Source of the DNA: an uncultured Ruminococcus sp.
GTDB lineage: Bacteria; Bacillota; Clostridia; Oscillospirales; CAG-272
Direction: 5' to 3'
Length of the DNA: 5,800 nt
NCBI GenBank assembly: GCA_902765885.1
Contig: CACXBN010000340.1
Location: 1 to 5,800, forward strand
Position numbers and translations under genes: made by a program. The notes below the pieces were generated by a model that worked only from the letters and a program-made list of their open reading frames with translations, was not told the origin of the DNA and made no database searches. Positions 1 through 5,800 of this stretch are shown piece by piece (positions within the stretch are counted from its first letter, which is position 1; every line of letters starts with the position of its first letter).

Positions 1-1
1 C

Positions 2-646
2 ACCAAGAAGGGCGGCGAGCGCGCCACCCGCGACGACTTCACCTTCCCCACCAGCAACAAGCAGCTGAACTTCCTCCAGCACATCTATCGCAGCCTGAAG
101 ACCAACGGCAAGGCCCGCGCCGCCGTGGTGCTGCCCGACAATGTGCTGTTTGCCGACGGCGACGGCGAGCGCATCCGAGTGGACCTGATGGACAAGTGCA
201 ACCTGCACACCGTCCTGCGCCTGCCCACCGGCATCTTCTACGCCCAGGGCGTCAAGACCAACGTGCTGTTCTTCACCCGCGGAAATACCGACAAGGGCAA
301 CACCAGGGAGGTCTGGTTCTACGACCTGCGCACCAACATGCCCTCCTTCGGCAAGACCAATCCGCTGAAGAAGGAGGACTTCGCCGGCTTCGAGGCAGCC
401 TATGCGGCCGCCGACCGCCGCGCCGTCGAGGACGAGCGCTGGAGTGTGTTCACCCGCGACGAGATCGCCGCCAAGGGCAACAGCCTGGACCTCGGCCTGA
501 TCCGGGACGACTCCATCGTGGACTATAAGGACCTGCCAGACCCCATCGAGAGCGGGGAGGCGGCCATCGCCCAGCTGGAGAAGGCCGTCGATTTGCTCCA
601 GAGCGTGGTCAACGAGTTGAAGGCGCTGACAGGCGCGGAGGTGTGA
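2..646 (+). CDS. hsdM: Type I restriction-modification methyltransferase subunit HsdM, C-terminal part (5' truncated by window edge)
   Basis: This is the N6-adenine DNA methyltransferase subunit of a type I restriction-modification complex, acting with HsdS on host DNA. The frame is open from base 2 and gives 214 residues, so the start and the SAM-binding and catalytic (NPPF-type) motifs lie upstream of the window. Family hallmarks visible are TSNKQLNFLQHIYRSLK (about residues 16-32), AAVVLPDNVLF (40-50), and LRLPTGIFYAQG followed by KTNVLFF (72-91), all typical of the HsdM fold after the catalytic motif. A probable C-terminal helix (roughly 180-214) would contact HsdS. Known HsdM proteins are about 480-530 residues, so somewhat more than half is missing. 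The gene is very GC-rich (70% in the line 361-420), unlike the downstream HEPN gene. It ends one base before hsdS, which fits co-translation. Confidence 0.93.
   Translation, partial: TKKGGERATRDDFTFPTSNKQLNFLQHIYRSLKTNGKARAAVVLPDNVLFADGDGERIRVDLMDKCNLHTVLRLPTGIFYAQGVKTNVLFFTRGNTDKGNTREVWFYDLRTNMPSFGKTNPLKKEDFAGFEAAYAAADRRAVEDERWSVFTRDEIAAKGNSLDLGLIRDDSIVDYKDLPDPIESGEAAIAQLEKAVDLLQSVVNELKALTGAEV
637..643 (+). promoter_or_regulatory. Ribosome binding site for hsdS inside the hsdM 3' end
   Basis: GGAGGTG lies in the last codons of hsdM, and its GGAGG core is 6 nt before the hsdS ATG at 648. The arrangement TGA-T-ATG puts the hsdM stop and hsdS start one base apart. This supports the chosen hsdS start and suggests translational coupling of the two subunits. 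Confidence 0.8.
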
Positions 647-647
647 T

Positions 648-2000
648 ATGGCGCGGGGTGTGAAGAAGGGAAAGCAGAATACTATTTCTGTTCTTCCAGA
701 AAAAAAGTACCCTTATCTAATCCCGGAGAATTGGCGCTGGGTGTCGATAGACACTATTAATCGTTACACTTCTGATACCCTCGATCCCTCCAAAGAGCCG
801 CAAAGCATCTTTGAGCTTTATAGTGTACCGAGTAGCGCATATGATTACCCGGAAATTGTTACCGGGGAAGAAATCGGTTCGACAAAGCAGCTTGTCGAAA
901 AAGACGACGTACTGCTCTGTAAAATCAATCCACGCATTAACCGCGTCTGGAAAGTATCACAGCATACCGATGGTACGTTGCTGGCTTCATCAGAGTGGAT
1001 TATCATCCGGAATCACCAGATTAGTTCCGATTATCTGATGTTTTGCTTTAGGTCGCCTTACTTCCGCGAGTATATGCTATCCAATGTGTCCGGGGTCGGC
1101 GGTTCTCTAATGCGAGCACAGCCAAAGCATGTCAAAAACTATCCTATACCGATCCCTCCATATAGTGAACAACTGCGCATTGTTGACCGTATCGAAAGCT
1201 TGTTCGCAAAGCTGGACGAGGCAAAGGAAATGGCCCAGGCCGTCGTGGATAGCTTCGAGGGCCGCAAAGCCGCCATACTGCATAAAGTTTTTACTGGAGA
1301 ATCGACAGAGCAATGGCGTAACGCTAATGGTATTAGTCTATCCTCATGGAAGGAAATGACACTCCAATCAGTATGTTCTACAAAGATAACAGACGGAACC
1401 CACAAAACGCCTACTTATTGTGATGCTGATGAAGGCTTTCCGTTTGTTTCAGCAAAGGACGTTACTACTGGAGTAATTTGTTGGGATAACATCAAGTATA
1501 TAATTCCTGAGCTGCATGAAGAATTGTATGATCGTCTTGCTCCGCAAGTCGATGATGTACTTCTTGCAAAGAATGGCACGACAGGTGTGGCTGCAATTGT
1601 GGATACTGATAAAGTCTTTGACCTATATGTAACGCTTGCCGTTCTTCGTCCCGATAAAAGTATCATTATGCCAAGATACCTTCTGAACGTCATCAACAGC
1701 CCTGTATGCAAGAGACAATTCGACGATCATCTAACCGGGATCGGAGTCCCAAACCTACACCTTAGAGATATAAAGCAGGTTGAGATTCCACTTCCAACAT
1801 TGGAAGAGCAATCTGAAATTGTATTGATTTTAGATAAGCTCATTATAAGAGAAAAACAAGCCAAAGAAGCCGCCGAGCAGGCCCTCGCTCAGATCGACAC
1901 CATGAAGAAATCCATCCTCGCCCGCGCCTTCCGCAGCGAACTCGGCACCAACAACCCCACCGATGAAAGCGCAGAAGAATTGTTGAAAGAAATACTATAA
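648..2000 (+). CDS. hsdS: Type I restriction-modification specificity subunit HsdS, two target recognition domains
   Basis: HsdS recognises the bipartite DNA target and scaffolds HsdM and HsdR. The 450 residues show the expected duplicated layout. TRD1 covers about residues 20-165, beginning with LIPENWRWVSI. A central conserved segment covers 166-218 (IPIPPYSEQLRIVDRIESLF, then a long helix ending AAILHKVFTGE). TRD2 covers about 230-378, and a distal conserved segment 379-450 (IPLPTLEEQSEIV, then a helix with KKSILARAFRSELG). The half-repeats align: KDDVLLCK (85-92) with VDDVLLAK (301-308), and the two P-x4-EQ-x2-IV joints. Length is normal and I see no frame break. The start is fixed by the RBS at 637-643. 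Composition is mosaic: helical segments are GC-rich (58% in 1201-1260 and in 1861-1920) and TRD sequence AT-rich (38% in 1321-1380), as expected if TRDs are exchanged between strains. Confidence 0.95.
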   Translation: MARGVKKGKQNTISVLPEKKYPYLIPENWRWVSIDTINRYTSDTLDPSKEPQSIFELYSVPSSAYDYPEIVTGEEIGSTKQLVEKDDVLLCKINPRINRVWKVSQHTDGTLLASSEWIIIRNHQISSDYLMFCFRSPYFREYMLSNVSGVGGSLMRAQPKHVKNYPIPIPPYSEQLRIVDRIESLFAKLDEAKEMAQAVVDSFEGRKAAILHKVFTGESTEQWRNANGISLSSWKEMTLQSVCSTKITDGTHKTPTYCDADEGFPFVSAKDVTTGVICWDNIKYIIPELHEELYDRLAPQVDDVLLAKNGTTGVAAIVDTDKVFDLYVTLAVLRPDKSIIMPRYLLNVINSPVCKRQFDDHLTGIGVPNLHLRDIKQVEIPLPTLEEQSEIVLILDKLIIREKQAKEAAEQALAQIDTMKKSILARAFRSELGTNNPTDESAEELLKEIL

Positions 2001-2032
2001 CCTAACACTTAAGAAGAAAGCTGTGTGAGATT

Positions 2033-3484
2033 ATGCAGATTGAGCAATATCGGGAATTATATGATCTGATAAAAGATGCTTTCATTGAAATGCAAAGTCT
2101 TGTTAATTCAAGTGAAGAGCAGCATAAGCTAATTTTGTCTCAATATGATTTTCCAAAATTTGATAACTTTCAAGATAATGGTATGCCAAGGTTATCAACC
2201 TATTTCCCCACAAGTGGCCCCAAAGATTATGCCTCACTTTTCTCATCTCACGGAGAAAGGTATTATTATTATGAGGATATTTCATCTTTTAAAAAAATAC
2301 TTAACTATTTTAAAAATCACTTGGAGGATTTCAAAAGCCATCCTTATTACAGCTACTTGAGCGAAGACAACGTAAATATGTATTCTCGATTATTATCAGC
2401 TGACCTTTTGGAAACATTCGATTGTTATATGCATGGAATAGAATCAAAAGAATTCAACGAAGATATTTTTAAAACCATACTCTACAGACTATTTAGTCGT
2501 ATTTTTAAAACAGCACTCCCAATCAGTATTTGTATTCCTATACTGTTGATTAGATTTGAAAAAGATGAAATGACAATTACAGATAATATAAGAATAAGAA
2601 GACTAACAAAAAAAGAAATGATATCCTGTTATGGTAAAGGAGGTTATTCTGATACATATGAATTATTAATCGTTTCAAGCGCCACCCATATTCTGGAGCT
2701 TCAAAACTATTCTGTAAACAATGGTCCCATTTTCTCGAACTACGCATGGGGAGTAGTTGATGCTTACCCTGTTGACATGATTGATAGATGGTTTGCAGCC
2801 TTTAGAATTGTCACGCAATTAAATACCGGTTATGGGCAAATTCTTTGTTTCCCTGATGATTGGGGTATTCGTAAAGGAAACCTCATAGATATTCATGGAG
2901 TTAAAATAAAAAAATACCCCTATTCTTTCATCAAGAATAGAAAGGATATTGATCCTACACCTTTAGTTACAATACAGCAACTGGAAAAAGTCATAAAGCT
3001 ATTTCAGTTACTAAACGAAAGCAAATCTAATTCTATGAATATTGCCATAAAAAGATTGACCATGGCTTATCTCCGTGAAGAAGAGCAGGACTCAATAATT
3101 GACTTGATAATAGGAATTGAAGCGCTTGTAACAAAGGAAGATCATAATGAAATAACACATAAAGTTTCAATCCGAACAGCATTAATTCTTTCGACGCTTC
3201 CTCGATATCCATATTCGATAACTAAAACATTTTCTATTATGAAGAAGCTATATGGCTTTAGGTCGAAAGTAGTCCACGGTGCAAATATCTCCGATAAACA
3301 ACGTGTTATAGAATTGCAAGAGAACGAATCTATTCCATCTGTGGAGCTTGCTGGCAGAATATTGGAATACCTGATACTTGCCATGGCATACCATCCCGAG
3401 TATCTGGATACAACCAAGATTGATACCATGTTCCTTGACCAATATGAAGCCATGCTGAAAGCACAGATTGTAGAAGGGCAATAA
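2033..3484 (+). CDS. Apea-like HEPN domain protein, probable RNase linked to the type I RM locus
   Basis: The protein has 483 residues with no signal peptide and no convincing membrane segment, so it is probably cytoplasmic. The C-terminal part (about residues 338-457) matches the Apea-like HEPN pattern: D353/D357 and E363 in an acidic helix (DSIIDLIIGIEALV), R371-region helix IRTALIL with R381, then LYGFRSKVVHG, where Y407, R410 and H415 form the R-x4-H motif of HEPN ribonucleases followed by G416. Residues 1 to about 320 are rich in Tyr, Phe, Asp and Lys, and I do not recognise a domain there; it may be a sensor. The gene starts 32 bp after hsdS on the same strand with a poor RBS (AAGAAGAAAG at 2011-2020, 12 nt from ATG), so it probably relies on read-through from the RM operon. 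GC is near one third (32% in 2041-2100), much lower than its neighbours, which suggests transfer. HEPN proteins beside restriction genes often act in phage defence; that role and RNA cleavage are inference here. Confidence 0.8.
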   Translation: MQIEQYRELYDLIKDAFIEMQSLVNSSEEQHKLILSQYDFPKFDNFQDNGMPRLSTYFPTSGPKDYASLFSSHGERYYYYEDISSFKKILNYFKNHLEDFKSHPYYSYLSEDNVNMYSRLLSADLLETFDCYMHGIESKEFNEDIFKTILYRLFSRIFKTALPISICIPILLIRFEKDEMTITDNIRIRRLTKKEMISCYGKGGYSDTYELLIVSSATHILELQNYSVNNGPIFSNYAWGVVDAYPVDMIDRWFAAFRIVTQLNTGYGQILCFPDDWGIRKGNLIDIHGVKIKKYPYSFIKNRKDIDPTPLVTIQQLEKVIKLFQLLNESKSNSMNIAIKRLTMAYLREEEQDSIIDLIIGIEALVTKEDHNEITHKVSIRTALILSTLPRYPYSITKTFSIMKKLYGFRSKVVHGANISDKQRVIELQENESIPSVELAGRILEYLILAMAYHPEYLDTTKIDTMFLDQYEAMLKAQIVEGQ

Positions 3485-3535
3485 GAGTTCAACAATATTT
3501 GTCGCCCGCCAAGCGACCTCTCCCCCCGCCCCTCC

Positions 3536-3544
3536 TGCTATACT
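3536..3544 (+). promoter_or_regulatory. Probable extended -10 promoter for the ASCH-domain gene
   Basis: TGCTATACT is an extended -10 element (TGn followed by TATACT, one mismatch to TATAAT). It lies 59 bp before the ATG at 3603, in the only sizeable gap between the HEPN gene and the ASCH gene. No good -35 hexamer is present at 16-18 bp spacing; a C/T-rich tract occupies that place, consistent with reliance on the extended -10. A short GTCGC/GCGAC inverted repeat (3501-3505 and 3513-3517) lies just upstream and lacks a T-run. Confidence 0.5.
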
Positions 3545-3588
3545 GTTTCCATCGACAACACCCACGGCAATCCACCATCACACATTAC

Positions 3589-3595
3589 AGGAGGT
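3589..3595 (+). promoter_or_regulatory. Strong Shine-Dalgarno for the ASCH-domain gene
   Basis: AGGAGGT ends 7 nt before the ATG at 3603, close to the ideal site for a Firmicutes ribosome. It fixes the start of the downstream gene. Confidence 0.85.
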
Positions 3596-3602
3596 CACCG
3601 CC

Positions 3603-4475
3603 ATGAAAGCACTGTCCGTCCGTCCCGAATACACCTTCGACATCTTCGTGGGAGAGCAAACCTTTGAAGAACGCACCTGGCAGACCGACCACCGCGGGGA
3701 CCTGCTGATCTGCGCCAGCTCCAAAAAGGAGCCCGGCTTTGTCAGTGGCTACGCCTATTTCGTCATCCCCCTGCTGGACATCCAACCCTCCAGGGAGGCT
3801 TGGTTCGACGAGCGCGGCAAGCGCGTCACGATGTACGAATGGACGCTGGGCAAGCCCAGGGCCATCGAGCCGATTCCCGTGAAGGGCAAGCTCCACCTGT
3901 ACGACGTGGACGACGCGCTGATCCACTACGTCGACGGCGGCGACCTGGGCGCGTATGCCACTCCGGAGGAAGCAAACGCCTTTATCGACGCCTATATCAA
4001 GAAATACCTCGACCCGCTGGCCTATAAGCCCAAGAAAACGCGCAAATCCAAGGCAACCGAGGAAGAAGAGGAAGAACTGCCGCCCCTGACGGAGGAAGAG
4101 ATCGAGGCCATGCACAGCGCCGCCATGGTGGACTACGAGCCCATCATGAAGCGCATCGCCCTCATCCGGGAATGGCTCGGCCTGGGCGTGTTCTGGGACA
4201 GCATCTCCTCCCCCGCCGAGTCTGCCGACTTGGGTCCCCTGCCGGACGTCTGTGGGCTGTATTGGGATGAGCTGGACAAGCTGCTGGTCGAACTGGAAGG
4301 CCTGGAGGACGACCTGGAGGACAACGAACCGGCCAAGGGCACGCCCGCGCACGAAGCATGGGCCGCCCTGACGAAGCAGGTGGGCAGCTATGCCGATGCC
4401 GTCGATGACTTCCTGATCCAAGCGGAACAGGGTATGGAAGAGGATGCCTTCAACAACCGGGACAAGACATGGTGA
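3603..4475 (+). CDS. ASCH/PUA-like domain protein with charged linker and helical C-terminal region
   Basis: The 290-residue protein begins with a typical ASCH opening: MKALSVRPEY, then GEQTFEERTW, then RGDLLICASSK, and a beta-rich stretch to about residue 110. ASCH domains are PUA-related beta barrels, and various members bind RNA or hydrolyse modified nucleosides. The family signature GxKxxExR reads here as G17, Q19, E22, R24, so the usual lysine is glutamine. After the domain come a helix (about 121-139), a basic patch (KPKKTRKSK, 142-150), an acidic run (EEEEEE, 153-158) and a mainly helical acidic C-terminal region (about 163-280) that I do not recognise. No signal peptide or membrane segment is seen. 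The start is set by the RBS at 3589-3595. The gene has its own promoter and terminator, so it is probably monocistronic. GC is high like hsdM, so it looks native rather than part of the AT-rich insertion. The specific function is unknown. Confidence 0.78.
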   Translation: MKALSVRPEYTFDIFVGEQTFEERTWQTDHRGDLLICASSKKEPGFVSGYAYFVIPLLDIQPSREAWFDERGKRVTMYEWTLGKPRAIEPIPVKGKLHLYDVDDALIHYVDGGDLGAYATPEEANAFIDAYIKKYLDPLAYKPKKTRKSKATEEEEEELPPLTEEEIEAMHSAAMVDYEPIMKRIALIREWLGLGVFWDSISSPAESADLGPLPDVCGLYWDELDKLLVELEGLEDDLEDNEPAKGTPAHEAWAALTKQVGSYADAVDDFLIQAEQGMEEDAFNNRDKTW

Positions 4476-4498
4476 CGAAGAGGAAAAGCGTCGCGCTG

Positions 4499-5119
4499 TT
4501 ATGCCCGCAGAACACAGAGGACCGCCTCTGCCTGTTCTGCGGGTTCCTTTTTTTCTTCCTGCGCTTGCGTGGTGATCCGCTTGTTCTTCCATTGGGAGCC
4601 ATTCCAGCGAATCAGCATGACGACCGCGCGAAAGACCTCATCCAGCGCCATGGCGATCCAGAGGCCGTGAATGCCCATATGGCACTGAATCGCCAGCAGG
4701 TGAGCGCCGCCCAAGCCGATGATCAGGTTGGAGAAAATCGCCCACAGCGTGGGGAATTTTACATCGCCTGATCCCCGCAGGCAGGGAATGATGGTCAGGT
4801 TGCAGGCGCGGCCAAGCTCCAGGAACAGCTCGATGACGAACAGCAGCTCGGTGTAGCGGATCACTTCCGGGTTGGAGGTAAATCAGGAGATGATGGGAAC
4901 CCGGAAAATGAGCGCAATCAGCACGGTGATCACCTGATTGGCGGCGTTGACGCCGGAGGTGGCCAGGTCGTTATACCGGCTGAGCATGAACACATCCACG
5001 AAGCCCAGCATCATATGCAGTATGGCTTCGATCAGGATCGGGATGGTCAGCTTCAATAAATCCGGCGTCTTTTTTTCTGCGTTGATGATCTGGAGTGACT
5101 GATCCGTCTGACAATTCAT
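4499..5119 (-). pseudogene. MATE-family multidrug efflux transporter remnant: internal deletion plus in-frame stop
   Basis: MATE proteins are inner-membrane Na+ or H+ antiporters of about 450 residues with 12 membrane helices. The reverse strand from ATG at 5119 encodes a MATE N-terminus: a polar tail, then LLKLTIPILIEAILHMMLGF, VDVFMLSRYNDLA and NQVITVLIALIF (TM1 and start of TM2). It passes directly into RVPIIS, a TGA stop (4883-4885), and then, in the same frame, FTSNPEVIRYTELLF, LRGSGDVKFPTLWAIFSNL and GIHGLWIAMALDEVFRAVVM, which are late-helix MATE signatures. Only 205 residues plus the stop remain, so roughly 240 residues between early TM2 and the late half are missing without loss of frame. 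The TGA sits where family members usually have a hydrophobic residue (FR-P---LFT pattern), so it probably arose by point mutation. An upstream ATG at 5167 is possible but less convincing. The last residues before TAA (4499-4501) are encoded across the convergent terminator. Confidence 0.87.
4504..4554 (+). terminator. Strong intrinsic terminator after the ASCH gene
   Basis: An outer stem CCCGCAGAACA (4504-4514) pairs with TGTTCTGCGGG (4533-4543). An inner stem CAGAGG (4515-4520) pairs with CCTCTG (4525-4530) around an ACCG loop, leaving a 2-nt CC bulge on the right arm. TTCC and a run of seven T (4548-4554) follow. It lies about 28 bp past the ASCH stop. On the opposite strand no T-run follows the hairpin, so it should act only on rightward transcription. 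Confidence 0.92.
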
Positions 5120-5151
5120 GCGTTCGCCGTGGGTCTTCCCCCAGATTTCCC

Positions 5152-5180
5152 TTGCGTCCCCGCCCATTCTGATTTATAAT
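5152..5180 (+). promoter_or_regulatory. Probable sigma-A type promoter for the membrane-anchored protein gene
   Basis: A perfect -10 hexamer TATAAT (5175-5180) has TTGCGT (5152-5157; TTG core, 3 of 6 to TTGACA) exactly 17 bp upstream. The expected start of transcription is about 20 bp before the ATG at 5210. The region also separates this gene from the divergent MATE remnant, whose upstream region overlaps it. Confidence 0.6.
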
Positions 5181-5199
5181 AAGGTATATCACGATTGAC

Positions 5200-5204
5200 G
5201 GAGG
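5200..5204 (+). promoter_or_regulatory. Ribosome binding site for the gene at 5210
   Basis: GGAGG ends 5 nt before the ATG at 5210, a normal spacing. It sets the start of an otherwise unfamiliar gene. Confidence 0.75.
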
Positions 5205-5209
5205 CAGGC

Positions 5210-5800
5210 ATGCCGGACACAAGATTCAGCTGGCGCGCGCTGCGCGAGCATTTGCGCAAATACATATGGCTCTACCTGCTGGGCATCGCGCTTGGCCTGC
5301 TGGGGGCGGAGCTGCTTTGGACCATGACCCGGCCCCGGATTCCCAACACGGCCAGCGTGAACATCTACCTTGCGGCGGGGTATTCCAACCCCGAGCCCCT
5401 GGAGGCCCTCGCCCCGGGCATACTTGCGCGGGTGCAGGAGGACGACCCGAGCATCCAACAGGTGGCCTTTGAGAGCATGCTGTACAACGACCAGGTGTAT
5501 ACCAGCAACATGCTGCTGATCACCCGGCTGACCGTGGGCGAGTGCGACGCCTTCCTGGCCAGCGCGGAGGCCATGGAGGCGCTGGTGTCCACCGCCGCGC
5601 TGACGCCGCTGGACGACGCCCTGGCGGCGGGCTGGATGGGCGCGTACAGCCTGGAGCCCTACGTGATCACCACCGAGGAGGAGGAGGGCGGCCCGCAGCG
5701 CACCTGGACCGCGGGGCTTCAGCTGGACAGCCTGGACGCGCTGGCGCAGATGGGCGCCTTCGACAACCGGGGGGCGTTCCTGTGCGTCACCGGCAGCGGC
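5210..5800 (+). CDS. Membrane-anchored protein of unknown function (3' truncated by window edge)
   Basis: The frame is open from ATG 5210 to the last base (197 codons, no stop), so the gene runs out of the window. Residues 1-18 are basic and polar (RFSWRALREHLRKY). A single hydrophobic helix follows at about 19-37 (IWLYLLGIALGLLGAELLW), giving an N-in signal-anchor topology with the rest outside the cell. The external part carries a beta-like segment ASVNIYLAAGY (48-58), an acidic helical stretch, then LLITRLTVGECDAFLASAEA and ALTPLDDAL (102-138). That last piece is reminiscent of periplasmic-binding-protein-like sensors, where a residue pair reports a value read from a component, but this is weak. 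There is no lipobox cysteine. Codon use is GC-rich and looks native. I do not recognise a family. Promoter and RBS lie just upstream. Confidence 0.75.
   Translation, partial: MPDTRFSWRALREHLRKYIWLYLLGIALGLLGAELLWTMTRPRIPNTASVNIYLAAGYSNPEPLEALAPGILARVQEDDPSIQQVAFESMLYNDQVYTSNMLLITRLTVGECDAFLASAEAMEALVSTAALTPLDDALAAGWMGAYSLEPYVITTEEEEGGPQRTWTAGLQLDSLDALAQMGAFDNRGAFLCVTGSG

Noticed and set aside
648..2000. Phase-variable hsdS through inversion
   Set aside because: There is no second partial hsdS, no long inverted repeat and no site-specific recombinase gene in the window. The mosaic composition alone does not show active switching.
1980..2001. Promoter for the HEPN gene at the end of hsdS (TATAAC at 1996-2001)
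   Set aside because: There is no -35 hexamer at 16-18 bp spacing; the nearest TTGTTG is only 10 bp away. In AT-rich sequence such a -10-like match is expected by chance.
3501..3517. GTCGC/GCGAC hairpin as terminator of the RM-HEPN operon
   Set aside because: The stem is only 5 bp and is followed by a C-rich, not T-rich, tract, so it does not meet the intrinsic terminator pattern.
3585..4592. 335-codon open frame on the reverse strand opposite the ASCH gene
   Set aside because: It is the antisense shadow of a GC-rich gene. The translation is low in complexity with no recognisable domain and no RBS, while the forward frame has a domain, RBS, promoter and terminator.
4469..4771. 100-codon forward frame downstream of the ASCH stop
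   Set aside because: It runs across the terminator hairpin and opposite the MATE remnant. The translation has no family resemblance, so it is a shadow frame.
1..5800. CRISPR array, tRNA, rRNA or insertion sequence
   Set aside because: I see no regularly spaced repeats, no cloverleaf or rRNA signature and no transposase motif in the window.

Overview
The window looks like a chromosomal accessory region of a GC-rich anaerobic Firmicutes-type bacterium (Clostridia-like). I base this on strong AGGAGGT-type ribosome binding sites, a MATE-type transporter remnant, a classic hairpin-plus-T-run terminator and the style of the proteins. This is inference; nothing here fixes a genus.

Layout, left to right. 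Positions 1-2000 hold the end of a type I restriction-modification operon. It comprises the C-terminal part of the methyltransferase subunit HsdM (cut by the window edge) and, one base after its stop, a complete specificity subunit HsdS with two target recognition domains. No HsdR nuclease gene is in the window. Positions 2033-3484 hold an AT-rich gene on the same strand, 32 bp after hsdS. Its product has a C-terminal Apea-like HEPN domain with an intact R-x4-H motif and a long N-terminal region I do not recognise. It is the best candidate here for a little-described defence component, an RNase linked to the restriction system.

Positions 3485-3602 are a short intergenic stretch with a probable extended -10 promoter and a strong RBS. 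They drive a 290-residue ASCH/PUA-like protein (3603-4475) that ends in a strong intrinsic terminator (4504-4554). The opposite strand from 5119 down to 4499 carries a decayed MATE-family efflux transporter. Its first and last segments are joined in frame, the middle is missing, and a stop codon lies at the join. Positions 5120-5209 are a divergent intergenic region with a sigma-A-like promoter and RBS. They precede a membrane-anchored protein (5210 to the window end) of unknown function.

Composition is sharply mosaic. By direct count of single 60-base lines, hsdM reaches 70% GC, a TRD segment of hsdS 38%, the two conserved helical segments of hsdS 58% each, and the HEPN gene 32%. This pattern suggests that the TRDs and the HEPN gene were acquired horizontally into a GC-rich host, while the framework of the restriction system is better adapted to it.

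Working together: HsdM and HsdS would form the modification enzyme, with HsdS choosing the target site. The HEPN protein may act as a second-layer RNA-cleaving response, as known for other HEPN proteins encoded beside type I systems. The ASCH gene has its own promoter and terminator and need not belong to the defence operon.
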